DNA from: Bifidobacterium vansinderenii
GTDB lineage: Bacteria > Actinomycetota > Actinomycetes > Actinomycetales > Bifidobacteriaceae
DNA: 64,000 bases
Reading direction: 5' to 3'
Assembly: GCF_002234915.1 (NCBI RefSeq)
Contig: NZ_NEWD01000038.1
Span: 62,001 to 126,000, forward strand
In this document: piece by piece, positions 8,934-18,326 of the stretch
Position numbering within the stretch: the first letter of the stretch is position 1
Layout: each line of letters opens with the position of its first letter
Notes under the pieces: generated by a model
The model's database searches: none
What the model saw: only the letters and a program-made list of their open reading frames with translations
What the model was told of the DNA's origin: nothing
Made by a program: the position numbers and the translations under genes

Positions 8934-11900
8934 ATGACCCAGCAGGCACAATCCGGAATCCGGCGGAGGCCGGTGCGTCGCCGCCCCGCGCATTCGGCCA
9001 AGGGACGGCGTCCGCCACGATTCAACACCGCGTTCGGCAAGGACATCCGTCGTACGATCGCGCACAACGGCAAACGATTCGTCTCGATCCTCAGCATCAC
9101 GGCGCTCGGCGTGACCATGGCCACCGGCCTGCACGCAGCCTGCGACGATCTGCTCCGATCCGCCGACTCGTTCTTCGACCGGCAGAACCTGTACGACGTC
9201 TCCGTCGTCTCCACCATGGGTCTCACCGAAGACGACATCAACGCGCTCGCCAAGGTCAAGGGCGTGGACGACGTGCGCGGGGGACATTCCGAAGAGGTCG
9301 GCGTCACCGTTGACGGAGGCAAGACCACGGCCACGCTCAGCCAGATCGTCACCGGCTTCAACACGCCGTACGTGCTCGATGGGCGTCTGCCGAACAATGG
9401 CGACGAGGTCGCGACCACCTCCGCCTATCTCAACGACAGTGGCGCGAAGATCGGCGACAAGGTGAGCTTCGGAACCGCGGCGACGGAAAAGGATGATGAT
9501 ACGGCGTCCGGCTCCACTGAGATCTTCGCCCGCCGCGACTACACGATCGTCGGCACGGTGATCGACCCGACCAACACCAACAACAGCGAAGGCGCCACCG
9601 CGTTCCGCGACACCTCCACGACCCCCGACTACACGTTCTTCACCACGGCGGCAGCGGTGAACGATTCGGCGAAGGACGTCTATACGGCAGCCTACGTGCA
9701 CGTCGACGGATCCACGACCGAACGTGCCTACTCCGACGGATACACGAACCTGGTGGACGGCGCCAAGACCGCGATCGAAGCCATCCAATCCGACCGGGAG
9801 ACGGCACGGACGCAGGCGCTCAAGGCCGACGCCCACGCCACCGTGGACGAGGAGGAAAGCAAGGCCAACGACGAACTCGGCAACGCGCAGACGCAGATCG
9901 ACAACGCCCGCGCCGAACTCACCGACCAGCAGAACCGGATCGACGAACAGGAACGGCAGCTGGACGCGCAGGAGGAACAGCTGAAGGCCGCGCAGAGCGC
10001 CGAACAGGCGAACGGGCAGACGGAGCGGAACTCCCGAACCTCCGCGCAGAGCGCCCAGACACAGGCCCAGCTGCAGGCGGCCCAGGCCCAAGCCGAAGCA
10101 GCGGCCCAGCAGATCGCCGAAGGCCGCGCGCAGATCGAATCCGCAAAACAGCAGATCGCCGAAGCGCAAAGCCAGCTCGACGCCCGGCAGACGGAACTCG
10201 ACCAGAAGAAGGCCGAGGCCCAGCAGAAGATCACGGACGCGCGCGCCGACGTGGAGAACATCGCCGACGCACGCTGGTACGTGCGCGATCGCATGGCCCT
10301 CGGCGGCTATGCCAGCATCGACAGCGACACCAAATCCATCAACGCCATCGGCACCGTCTTCCCCGTCATGTTCCTGCTGGTCGCCGTGCTCATCAGCCTC
10401 ACCGCCATCACCCGCATGGTGGAGGAGGACCGCGGTCTGATCGGCACCTACAAGGCGCTCGGCTACCGTCGAAGCGAGATCCTGCGCAAATACGTGGTCT
10501 ACGCGCTGCTCGCCTGCCTCGCCGGTGGGATCCTCGGCGATCTGCTCGGGTTCATCGCCATGCCCAAAATCATCTTCTCGATCTTCGAAACCATGTACCT
10601 GCTGCCGGCGTTCACTCTGCACTTCGACTGGGTGTACGGCCTGACGAGCGTCGCCCTGTTCGTCGTCGCCATCGTGGGCAGTGCCATCTGGTCGTGCCGC
10701 AGCGAACTGCGCCTCAGCCCGGCCGCACTCATGCGCCCCAAGGCGCCGCGGGCCGGCAAACGCATCCTGCTCGAACGCATCGGATTCCTCTGGAAGCGCA
10801 TGTCGTTCCTCAACAAGGTGACCGCGCGCAACCTGTTCCGCTACAAGTCCCGGGCATTCATGACCATCGCCGGCATCATGGGTTGCACCATGCTGCTCAT
10901 GTGCGGATTCGCCATCAAGGACTCCGTCGTCGAACTCTCGCCCAGCCAGTACGGAGGCGTCTACGACTACGATCTCATGGCCGTCACCGGCGAGAACGAC
11001 CACGATTCCGCACTTGACGAGCTGCGGCAGAACAAGCAAGTCAAGGACGTGCAGTCCGTGCGCATCGACTCCGGCACGCTCAACGCCATCGGCGGCAACC
11101 GCGAGGAAAGCGTGCAGATCATGGTCGTGCCCAAGGGCGGCGATATCAGCGGATACATCCATCTGCGCGAGGCGCAGAGCGACTACAGCGCGGCGATCGG
11201 CGGGGGAGCGCCGGTGACGCTGTCCGACACCGGCGTGGCCGTCACCAAGAACGCGCAGCAGATGCTGGGCCTCGCCGAAGGAGGCCAGGCGCATCTCAAG
11301 GACTCCTCGCTCAACGGCGTGAACGTGACCGTCGACTCGGTGGTCGAAAACTACCTCGGCAACACCGTGTACATGACGCAGCCGCTGTACGAGAAGCTCT
11401 TCGGCGAATACAAGGCCAACGGCATGCTCGCCCACCTCAACGGCGACCCGGCCGGGCAGATCGACTTCTCCGACACGCTCCGGCACGACGACCGCTACCT
11501 GTCCGTCACGAGCACCGCCGAACTCGTGCGCGACTTCCGGAAGAACTTCACGCTCATCAACACCGTGGTCTACGTGCTGCTCGTGCTCGCCGGCGCCCTC
11601 GCCTTCGTGGTGCTGTTCACCCTGGGCACCACGAACATCTCCGAACGGCAGCGCGAACTCGCCACCATCAAGGTGCTCGGCTTCCGCAAGGGCGAGGTGC
11701 GGCACTACGTGAACAAGGAGATGATCATCCTCACCCTGATCGGCGTGGCTCTCGGACTGCCGTTCGGCCGACTCGTGGCCGAAGGCTTCACCGTGGCACT
11801 GCGCATGCCGAGCATGTACTTCGCCGTGCACGCGCACTGGATCAGCTACGTATACTCCGCGGCGCTCGCGCTCGGCTTCGCGCTGATCGTCACCCTGGTG

Positions 11901-11957
11901 ACCAACCGCATGCTCGACCGCATCGACATGGTCTCCGCGCTGAAGAGCCCGGAATAG
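8934..11957 (+). CDS. FtsX-family ABC permease with long extracytoplasmic coiled coil
   Basis: About 1007 residues. One membrane segment near residues 35-55 (ILSITALGVTMATGL), a large extracytoplasmic region, then a first FtsX domain (about 460-580, with the motif EEDRGLIGTYKALGYRRSEI) and a second near the C-terminus (ISERQRELATIKVLGFRKGEV). Between about residues 280 and 435 lies a Gln/Ala/Glu-rich heptad stretch containing many AQAQAEAAAQQIAEGRAQI-like units, a clear coiled coil. The ATG at 8934 sits five bases after GAGGTGA and is preferred to the GTG at 8925. The architecture matches actinobacterial and streptococcal exporters of peptides or lipids; the substrate is not identifiable. Confidence 0.88.
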   Translation: MTQQAQSGIRRRPVRRRPAHSAKGRRPPRFNTAFGKDIRRTIAHNGKRFVSILSITALGVTMATGLHAACDDLLRSADSFFDRQNLYDVSVVSTMGLTEDDINALAKVKGVDDVRGGHSEEVGVTVDGGKTTATLSQIVTGFNTPYVLDGRLPNNGDEVATTSAYLNDSGAKIGDKVSFGTAATEKDDDTASGSTEIFARRDYTIVGTVIDPTNTNNSEGATAFRDTSTTPDYTFFTTAAAVNDSAKDVYTAAYVHVDGSTTERAYSDGYTNLVDGAKTAIEAIQSDRETARTQALKADAHATVDEEESKANDELGNAQTQIDNARAELTDQQNRIDEQERQLDAQEEQLKAAQSAEQANGQTERNSRTSAQSAQTQAQLQAAQAQAEAAAQQIAEGRAQIESAKQQIAEAQSQLDARQTELDQKKAEAQQKITDARADVENIADARWYVRDRMALGGYASIDSDTKSINAIGTVFPVMFLLVAVLISLTAITRMVEEDRGLIGTYKALGYRRSEILRKYVVYALLACLAGGILGDLLGFIAMPKIIFSIFETMYLLPAFTLHFDWVYGLTSVALFVVAIVGSAIWSCRSELRLSPAALMRPKAPRAGKRILLERIGFLWKRMSFLNKVTARNLFRYKSRAFMTIAGIMGCTMLLMCGFAIKDSVVELSPSQYGGVYDYDLMAVTGENDHDSALDELRQNKQVKDVQSVRIDSGTLNAIGGNREESVQIMVVPKGGDISGYIHLREAQSDYSAAIGGGAPVTLSDTGVAVTKNAQQMLGLAEGGQAHLKDSSLNGVNVTVDSVVENYLGNTVYMTQPLYEKLFGEYKANGMLAHLNGDPAGQIDFSDTLRHDDRYLSVTSTAELVRDFRKNFTLINTVVYVLLVLAGALAFVVLFTLGTTNISERQRELATIKVLGFRKGEVRHYVNKEMIILTLIGVALGLPFGRLVAEGFTVALRMPSMYFAVHAHWISYVYSAALALGFALIVTLVTNRMLDRIDMVSALKSPE

Positions 11958-12064
11958 ACCCGATCGGCGCGGAGTGATGTTTCTCACAGGCTGAAATCCT
12001 GCGCGCCATCGACGTTGCAGAGTAGGGTAGACAGCGGACAGAAACGAACGTTGAAAGGACGCAT

Positions 12065-12469
12065 ATGGCAACGCTCACCGCTGAGATGAAGACCTTCATC
12101 GAGAACAACCTGGGCTGGATCGCCACCCAGAACGAGGACGGCACGCTGGATCTCGGTCCGAAGATGTCGCTGTTCGTGCTCGACGACAACCACATCGCCT
12201 ACCACGAGCGCACCGCCGGCCAGGCCTACAAGAACCTGCAGGCCAATGGCAAGCTCGTCATCGCCTTCGCCAACCTGGCGGAGAAGAAGGGCTACCGCTT
12301 CCGTGGCAACGTGGTGCTGCACACCGACGACGCCATCTACGAGGAGCAGGTGAAGGTGGCCGAGGAGAAGGGCACCAAGAAGCCCGCCGCCATCCCGGTG
12401 CTCGAGATCACCGAGATCGAGGACCTCGCCTCCGGCCCGACCGCCGGCAAGACCATCGCCAAGGACTGA
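12065..12469 (+). CDS. Pyridoxamine 5'-phosphate oxidase-like flavin-binding protein
   Basis: 134 residues forming a split-barrel domain of the PNPOx-like superfamily: MKTFIENNLGWIATQ, LGPKMSLFVLDDNHIAYHE and the GYRFRGNVVLHTDDA strand region are recognisable. Such small single-domain proteins bind FMN, F420 or haem and act as reductases of unknown substrate; a true PdxH is longer and carries an extra C-terminal region. The ATG follows TTGAAAGGACGCAT. It stands alone, with the terminator at 12526-12553 after it. Confidence 0.75.
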   Translation: MATLTAEMKTFIENNLGWIATQNEDGTLDLGPKMSLFVLDDNHIAYHERTAGQAYKNLQANGKLVIAFANLAEKKGYRFRGNVVLHTDDAIYEEQVKVAEEKGTKKPAAIPVLEITEIEDLASGPTAGKTIAKD

Positions 12470-12506
12470 CGGCAAAGGACTGATCCCGTTCCCCGCCGAT
12501 CGTCGA

Positions 12507-14276
12507 TCATCCTTCGACCGATTCCAGGGTCTCCCACAGGGGAGACCCTTTTTCATGCTCTGTCGTCGTCCCCGAGTGCTCCCTCCGTGTGGGGCCGCCG
12601 GCCGTCTTTTCGACATCCGCCGCCCAGTCGTGTAGCCGCTGTGCCTCGCCGGACCTGATCACGCTGAACCGCAGCCACGAATACCCGTTCATCACGAACA
12701 ACGGCAGATCCAGCGACTCCACTCCTGCGGCAAGTCTCCACGGCAGCACACGGCGCAACACACATTGAATACGCGACCGGTGTGTGAACATCGTGACGAA
12801 CCCGGCTCCGCGGGCGCCCGTGACGACGATCCGCTCGCTGTCGAGCAGCTCATATCCTTCCGAACGCAGCTTCAGCCAGCGGCACAGGCACAGACGTCCG
12901 CCGAACAACACCGGTATCAGGGCCAGCCACAGCAGCCAGACGATTCGGAACGAACCCATGAGCGAATCCGGATCCGTTCCGCCCGACAACGTCACCATGC
13001 TCATTGACATCCCGCTGTGTGAGGCACGGAAGGAGGCGAACGCCATTACGCCGGTCACGATCGCAGCCACGGCGATGACCGTGCCCAATAGGGGAGCGAG
13101 CAGCAGATACCGGCCCAGTCCACGCGCCGTGCGGCGTATGTGCGGGCATGCGAGATCCCATTCCGGCAGCATGCTCCGCAATGTCCCATACAGTCTCCGA
13201 TCGGCGATGACCGGGAGAATGCCGCCGTGCATACGCTTGTCCTCGTCGTCATGGGGTGCGCCCGTCGTGGCCAGCCCCACCTGGACCGAACTCAGATGCA
13301 GCAGTCTGCGCAGCACCGACTGTTGTACGGTGATGGTCTGAATGCGGCGGACCGGAATCGTCACCGACCTGCGGGTGAATAGCCCCCTCACGATGATTAG
13401 TTCACCGCCACGCCGCCACACCTCGAACCGGTAGTATCGCATCAGCGATCTGACGATGCTGACGGCCAGCATCGACGCCAGGACCAGCATGATCGTCAAT
13501 ACGATGCTCAACGTGCTGTGCGTAGACAGACGGATGACGGAATCCTGCGCGGAATCGTAGACGCTTCCCGGAATCACGTCGTGCAGGTTCTGCACGAACC
13601 CGTAGAGGACCGCCAACGCGGCGAGGAATCCAAGATCGGTTACGGCGAACAGCAGCGTGTCGCGGGTCGATGCGCGGAACACCAGGGTCCGTTTGATGGC
13701 GATGTTGCCATCATCATCGACCGCCAAACGGGGGCGTTGGCCGGCAACGGTATCTGTAGTCGGCATGGCGCAGTCCGCCGTCGCATTCCGGCGTAGTTGT
13801 TCCAGACGATCCGGCAGCTTCTCCGGGACTGCGAACAGGGTGATCGACGAACCATCCGACGAACCGCCCGAATCCACGGTCACCGTCACCAGACCGAACG
13901 GTCGGAGCATTATCGGTGACGAAACGTTGACGGCATGCATGTGATCGTAGGGAATGGTCGTGCGCGTTGTGGTGAACAGACCGGATCTGACCGTGAGCGC
14001 ATCGTCACCCAGCCGGTACCGTCTTGCCGACCACGAGGCAACACGGCAGATGACGCCGACGATCAGCGTCGCCGCAGTGATCGCGCATATGAGCCGGAAC
14101 GACAGATGGAATCTGGAGAACACCACCAGCATGGAGACGACGAATCCGATGATCCTCTTTCCCCATCCGTAGATGTCGAGAATCAGCGACAGGGGGTGCG
14201 TTCGATGCCATAGCTGCTCCGATACGTCACAAGTCGTGGAATCGGGCGCCGGCATGGTGATCCGGAACAGGCCCAT
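12507..14276 (-). CDS. PH-domain (bPH2/YdbT-type) membrane protein
   Basis: About 589 residues with three copies of the bacterial PH-like (DUF304) domain alternating with paired membrane segments. Recurrent landmarks are YRLGDDALTVRSGLFTTTRT with IPYDHMHAV, then a second copy RGGELIIVRGLFTRRSVTIP with VRRIQTITV, and a third near the C-terminus (RIVVTGARGAGFVTMFTHRS). This is the YdbT layout known from Bacillus, where YdbS/YdbT act in membrane stress responses; the biochemical role is not known. ATG 14276 shares its A with the TGA of the upstream gene and has AGGGA eight bases before it, so translation is coupled. Its 3' end overlaps the converging terminator. Confidence 0.82.
   Translation of the reverse strand: MGLFRITMPAPDSTTCDVSEQLWHRTHPLSLILDIYGWGKRIIGFVVSMLVVFSRFHLSFRLICAITAATLIVGVICRVASWSARRYRLGDDALTVRSGLFTTTRTTIPYDHMHAVNVSSPIMLRPFGLVTVTVDSGGSSDGSSITLFAVPEKLPDRLEQLRRNATADCAMPTTDTVAGQRPRLAVDDDGNIAIKRTLVFRASTRDTLLFAVTDLGFLAALAVLYGFVQNLHDVIPGSVYDSAQDSVIRLSTHSTLSIVLTIMLVLASMLAVSIVRSLMRYYRFEVWRRGGELIIVRGLFTRRSVTIPVRRIQTITVQQSVLRRLLHLSSVQVGLATTGAPHDDEDKRMHGGILPVIADRRLYGTLRSMLPEWDLACPHIRRTARGLGRYLLLAPLLGTVIAVAAIVTGVMAFASFRASHSGMSMSMVTLSGGTDPDSLMGSFRIVWLLWLALIPVLFGGRLCLCRWLKLRSEGYELLDSERIVVTGARGAGFVTMFTHRSRIQCVLRRVLPWRLAAGVESLDLPLFVMNGYSWLRFSVIRSGEAQRLHDWAADVEKTAGGPTRREHSGTTTEHEKGSPLWETLESVEG
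12526..12553 (+). terminator. Terminator lying inside the 3' end of the opposite gene
   Basis: AGGGTCTCCC (12526-12535) pairs with GGGAGACCCT (12540-12549), followed by TTTTT. It ends the PNPOx-like transcript, yet lies within the last codons of the minus-strand PH-domain gene that stops at 12507. Confidence 0.85.
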
Positions 14277-14776
14277 CACACGTCATCCCTCGACGCCAGC
14301 ACGCGGGCGCTGATCTGTTCGACGATCGCGGCCGCCTGCGTATTCTCCAACGCGGGGATCTCATGCTCGCTCACGGCGGTATGAATCTCCACCGCCGTCA
14401 GACCGAACCGGCGCAGCAACGGCCCCTGCCGGGTTTCCACATGCTGCACCCGGTTATAGGGGATCGTCGTGGTCGTGCGAAACAGCCATCCCCGATGCAG
14501 CATCACGTCATGCCCGCCGATCGAATACCGGTTGAATCGGTACGCGTATCGCGTGCGCAACGGTTGGGTGGCCAGTTCCAGCGCCGCCAGCACGACGATG
14601 GACGTCAAAGCCAGCGCATGGCACCATGACCACCATCGGATGACGTGGAAGACAACAGCCGCCAGCCCGCAGACCGCCATGACGCACAGATCCATGATCA
14701 GCGACCGCAGCATCCACACCCGTCTGACGGCATCGGGTAGCCGTCGCCATGGCCGTGCTGTGTCTGATTGCGTCAT
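14276..14776 (-). CDS. PH-domain (bPH2/YdbS-type) membrane protein
   Basis: 166 residues with two membrane helices (about 25-70) followed by one bacterial PH-like domain: YRFNRYSIGGHDVMLHRGWL, TTTIPYNRVQHVETRQGP and LLRRFGLTAVEIHTA are the defining strands. Short YdbS-like proteins normally precede a longer YdbT-like partner, exactly as here. ATG 14776 follows GAGGGGG. The pair is a two-gene operon on the minus strand. Function beyond membrane association is unknown. Confidence 0.82.
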   Translation of the reverse strand: MTQSDTARPWRRLPDAVRRVWMLRSLIMDLCVMAVCGLAAVVFHVIRWWSWCHALALTSIVVLAALELATQPLRTRYAYRFNRYSIGGHDVMLHRGWLFRTTTTIPYNRVQHVETRQGPLLRRFGLTAVEIHTAVSEHEIPALENTQAAAIVEQISARVLASRDDV

Positions 14777-14896
14777 GAAACCCCCTCGAACGACGTTGCA
14801 CTACAGAATAGTGGACGTGGTCGATAGGCGGATATGGGTGGGAAGCTTGATAAGCTGAGGCCGGAAGCACAATGAAGGCAACCGAGGAGATCACTC

Positions 14897-15694
14897 ATGG
14901 CACAGCAGATCAAGGCCGCGTTCTTCGACATCGACGGCACACTCACCAGCTTCAAGACCCATGAGGTTCCGCAGTCCACCAAGGACGCCATCGACGCGCT
15001 CAAGGCCAAGGACATCAAGGTGTTCATCGCCACCGGACGCTCGCCTACGCAGATGGGCGTCGTCACCGAACATCTCGGCATCACCTTCGACGGTTACATG
15101 ACCATGACCGGCCAGTACTGCTTCGACTCCAACGGGTTCCTCTTCAAACACGACATCGACAAGCAGGACCTTCGCATCTTCCTCGACTACCTCGCTGCCC
15201 ATCCCGAGGTCGGCGCGAACTTCGCCGAAGAGGACTACGTGTACTTCAACCAGATCAACGAGACGATCCGCATCCAGTATGCGGGACTCGGATCCACCGC
15301 CCCCTCGCTGGTGATCGACGACGTGAACCGCGTGTTCGACCACCCCACCTACCAGTTCAGCGCGTTCGTCGGCGAAGACGAGGAACGGCGCATCGTCGAC
15401 ATGCTGCCTAACTGCCGTTCGGTGCGCTGGCACCCCATGTTCTGCGACTTCATCCCCGCCGACGGAGGCAAGCCCGCCGGCATCAGGGCATTCCTGAAGC
15501 TCTACGGATTCACACGTGAGGAATGCATCGCGTTCGGCGACGGCGGCAACGACGCCGACATGCTCGCCTACGCCGGCATCGGCGTGGCCATGGGCAACGG
15601 CGGCGAGTCGGCAAAGGCCACCGCCGACTACATCACCGCCGACGTGGATGACGACGGCATTCTCAAGGCGCTGCAGCACTTCCACGTTCTGTGA
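14897..15694 (+). CDS. HAD-superfamily (Cof-type) phosphatase
   Basis: 265-residue cytoplasmic phosphatase of the Cof/YbiV subfamily. Motif I is FFDIDGTLTS (nucleophile Asp and acid Asp two residues on), motif II ATGRSP, and motifs III/IV K...FGDGGNDADMLAYAG. The long insert between motifs II and III is the C2 cap that sets the substrate, usually a sugar phosphate or flavin/pyridoxal phosphate. Substrate cannot be told. ATG 14897 follows GAGGAGA. The convergent hairpin at 15705-15740 ends the transcript. Confidence 0.9.
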   Translation: MAQQIKAAFFDIDGTLTSFKTHEVPQSTKDAIDALKAKDIKVFIATGRSPTQMGVVTEHLGITFDGYMTMTGQYCFDSNGFLFKHDIDKQDLRIFLDYLAAHPEVGANFAEEDYVYFNQINETIRIQYAGLGSTAPSLVIDDVNRVFDHPTYQFSAFVGEDEERRIVDMLPNCRSVRWHPMFCDFIPADGGKPAGIRAFLKLYGFTREECIAFGDGGNDADMLAYAGIGVAMGNGGESAKATADYITADVDDDGILKALQHFHVL

Positions 15695-15704
15695 GTATAT
15701 GATC

Positions 15705-15740
15705 GCGTCCGGGCCGCTCGCGCTGCAACGGCCCGGACGC
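15705..15740. terminator. Hairpin between convergent genes
   Basis: GCGTCCGGGCC (15705-15715) and GGCCCGGACGC (15730-15740) form a perfect 11-bp stem between the HAD and VOC genes. No T-run on either strand, so it is called by position and stem strength. Confidence 0.6.
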
Positions 15741-15754
15741 CCCGGATGATTCGG

Positions 15755-16108
15755 CTAGTGAGAGCAGGCCTCGATGTTGTTGCCCTCGGGATCGTGCACG
15801 AACGCCGCATAGTACGTCGGTCCGTAGTTCGGGCGCGGACCGGGCGCGCCGTTGTCGGTGCCGCCGGCCGCCAGACCGGCCTCATGGAACGCCTTGATCG
15901 CATCCTCGTCGCCGACGAACGCCACATGCACGGGGACCACATCGCCATCCGTGCCGCTCACCCACACGCTGCTGCCGTCCGAAGACGCGAACTGCACCGC
16001 TCCAGGAAACTCCACGCCCTTCGCATAGCCGAGCGGAGCGAGCGCCGCCTCATAGAACGCGGCCTCCTTCTCGAAATCCCTCACCTTGATCGTCAGATGG
16101 TCGATCAT
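15755..16108 (-). CDS. VOC-superfamily (glyoxalase/bleomycin-resistance fold) protein
   Basis: 117 residues with the two beta-alpha-beta-beta-beta halves of the vicinal oxygen chelate fold: MIDHLTIKVRDFEKEAAFYE at the start and the closing AAFVHDPEGNNIEAC, which holds a metal-ligand-type Glu; His4 is the partner ligand. Members include glyoxalase I, dioxygenases and antibiotic-binding proteins; the substrate is not identifiable. ATG 16108 is six bases after AAGGAGG, preferred over the ATG at 16123 that lies in front of that site. Confidence 0.82.
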   Translation of the reverse strand: MIDHLTIKVRDFEKEAAFYEAALAPLGYAKGVEFPGAVQFASSDGSSVWVSGTDGDVVPVHVAFVGDEDAIKAFHEAGLAAGGTDNGAPGPRPNYGPTYYAAFVHDPEGNNIEACSH

Positions 16109-16256
16109 CGCGTCCTCCTTCATCGTTGATGGAACATGACACCCACAATTCTAGACTTCTCTCCATAATTGGGTGGGACAACCATGTGGGATGGCACAGT
16201 CATACAGCCATGTGGAACGCCATCACCAACGCAACGCAAGGCGGGGAACACGGAAC

Positions 16257-17927
16257 ATGAGGAAGAACGAAACGAACAACCGACCGATCCTGAAATCGAA
16301 GACCTTCCTCTACGTCACCGAATTCTTCTCCGGCATGGCGGTCATGGCCGCCGAACTCGGCGCATCGCGACTGCTCGCCCCATACTTCTCCAGTTCGCAG
16401 ATCGTATGGACCATCATCATCGGCACCATCATGATCGCCCTCGCCCTGGGCGCCGTGGTCGGCGGACGCTGGGCAGACCGCAACCCTGACCCCGACCTGC
16501 TCTACCGTCGCATCGCCATCGCCGCCGTGTGGATCGCGCTGATCCCGCTCGTCGGCAAATACCTGATCCTGCTCATCTCAGGACTGCTGATCGTCACCGT
16601 CTCCACGAACTTCCTCGTCATCGCCGCGTTCATCAGCTGCATGATCATCTTCGTGCCGCCGCTCTTCCTGCTCGGCACCGTCACCCCCGGACTGGTCAAG
16701 TTCACCACCGACTCGCTCGACGACAACGCCACCATCGTCGGCCGTCTCTCCGCATGCAACACGGCCGGCTCCATCCTCGGCACGTTCCTGCCCACGTTCG
16801 TCACCATTCCCGCGGTAGGCACGTTCGTCACCTTCCTCATCTTCTCCGGCCTGTTGCTCGCCATAGCCTTGGCCTACTTCATCGCCTCGCGCATCAAGCC
16901 GATCACCGGAGCCGTATGCACCGTGCTGTTCATTGGCTCGGCCGTCTGCTCGCCCATGAGCGGGTTCGCGTTCTGGGAGAACAACCTCGCCTACGAGGGC
17001 GAATCCATCTACAACTATCTGCAGGTCAAGAACCTCGCCGACCGCACCATCCTGTCTACCAACGTGCTGTTCGGCGTGCAATCCGTCACCATGAAATCCG
17101 AAGGCCTCACAGGCATGTACTACGACACCGCCCTGGCTGCACCCGCGCTCGCCGACCACGCCGACTCCGCGTTGATCCTCGGCATGGGAACCGGTACGTA
17201 CGCCCGGCAGCTGCGCCGGTACTATCCCGACATGAAGGTGCAGGGCGTGGAGATCGACGGGAAGATCACGCGACTGGCGGGGGAGTACTTCGACGAGCCG
17301 AGCGACATTCCGGTGAGCACGTACGACGGTCGCGCATGGCTGGCCGCCAGCGACGACACGTACGACGTGATCATGGTCGACGCGTATCAGGACATCACGA
17401 TCCCGTTCCAGATGAGTAGTGTCGAGTTCTTTCGCATGGTGCAGCGTCATCTCAACCCGGGCGGTGTGATGGTGGTGAACATGAACATGATCTCCGATGG
17501 CGAGGGATCTATCAACGAATCCCTGCAGGCCACCATCGCCTCCGTGTTCGGCAGCGGCAACGTGATCACCGCCGACGTGCCCGGTACCACCAACCGCGAG
17601 CTGTTCGCCAAGACTCAGGGAGAGGACAAGTCGTTCAGGGGTGTGAGCGATCTGGCCAAGGATTCCAAGGCGATACCGCTGCGTGCCATCACCTACATTC
17701 GCACGCACGATTCCGAGCTGCGCGACTACATGTCCGACGTGGCGCATCGGTTTGTGAAGGTGGAGGAGCCGGACTCCGACAGTCCGCTCATCCTCACCGA
17801 CGACAAGGCCCCCGTGGAACTGCTCGGCATGCGCGCCATCGACCAGCTCATCGCCGAGGAGGCCGGCCCCTACCGGAAGATCCTGAAGGAGCAGGGCATC
17901 CAGGGACTGCTCGACGCGGTACGCTGA
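16257..17927 (+). CDS. Fused membrane transporter / spermidine synthase-like protein
   Basis: About 556 residues. The N-terminal half has eight or so membrane helices (FFSGMAVMAAELGASRLLAP through about residue 240), and the C-terminal half is a SAM-dependent aminopropyltransferase-like Rossmann domain: LILGMGTGTYARQL, GVEIDGKITRLA and VIMVDAYQD in the right order. True polyamine synthases have two catalytic acidic residues in this area; here VDAYQD retains acidic positions, but no speD is visible nearby, so polyamine synthesis is not shown. These fusions are widespread in actinobacteria and uncharacterised. ATG 16257 is chosen because the upstream extension to 16173 is not conserved-looking. 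Confidence 0.8.
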   Translation: MRKNETNNRPILKSKTFLYVTEFFSGMAVMAAELGASRLLAPYFSSSQIVWTIIIGTIMIALALGAVVGGRWADRNPDPDLLYRRIAIAAVWIALIPLVGKYLILLISGLLIVTVSTNFLVIAAFISCMIIFVPPLFLLGTVTPGLVKFTTDSLDDNATIVGRLSACNTAGSILGTFLPTFVTIPAVGTFVTFLIFSGLLLAIALAYFIASRIKPITGAVCTVLFIGSAVCSPMSGFAFWENNLAYEGESIYNYLQVKNLADRTILSTNVLFGVQSVTMKSEGLTGMYYDTALAAPALADHADSALILGMGTGTYARQLRRYYPDMKVQGVEIDGKITRLAGEYFDEPSDIPVSTYDGRAWLAASDDTYDVIMVDAYQDITIPFQMSSVEFFRMVQRHLNPGGVMVVNMNMISDGEGSINESLQATIASVFGSGNVITADVPGTTNRELFAKTQGEDKSFRGVSDLAKDSKAIPLRAITYIRTHDSELRDYMSDVAHRFVKVEEPDSDSPLILTDDKAPVELLGMRAIDQLIAEEAGPYRKILKEQGIQGLLDAVR

Positions 17928-17990
17928 CGTTCCTCCGACCGGTGCCGCGGCTGGTCGGGAACGTCGGGGACACGACACGCGCCACGCCGG

Positions 17991-18018
17991 TTGCATAACA
18001 GAAAAACCGTGGTATTAT
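17991..18018 (+). promoter_or_regulatory. Promoter for infC-rpmI-rplT
   Basis: TTGCAT (17991-17996), 16-base spacer, TATTAT (18013-18018). This would give a leader of about 300 bases before infC. Confidence 0.6.
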
Positions 18019-18326
18019 CTTCAAGGCTTGAGAAATCAAGAAAGTGGAGAAATCCCACCTGGAAGCCTCTTATGGCCTCGGGTCCAAGGCCTACAGCCTT
18101 CCGAACCGTCGATCAAGGGCAATGCCTGATTGTTGGATTCGGCCGGCAACGTCGGAATGCACGACGTGCCGAGGAATCGTGCATCGTTCATCGATGTGCT
18201 CAGGATTCCGCACACGTATGGTCGCCGCGAAGCATGCCTTCGTGAATGGTGATCGGTTGGACGTGTGAACGCTGTATGTTTCGGACGCAGATGGAATTTC
18301 GCCGGGCAGTAGGGAATGGAGTCATC
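18019..18326 (+). ncRNA. Long structured infC leader
   Basis: This 308-base stretch has no credible gene. Visible local hairpins are GTGG...CCCAC around 18043-18057 and AAGGC-CTACA-GCCTT around 18088-18102. Leaders before infC-rpmI-rplT are commonly cis-regulatory (L20- or IF3-responsive); similar control here is inference from position and length. Confidence 0.5.
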
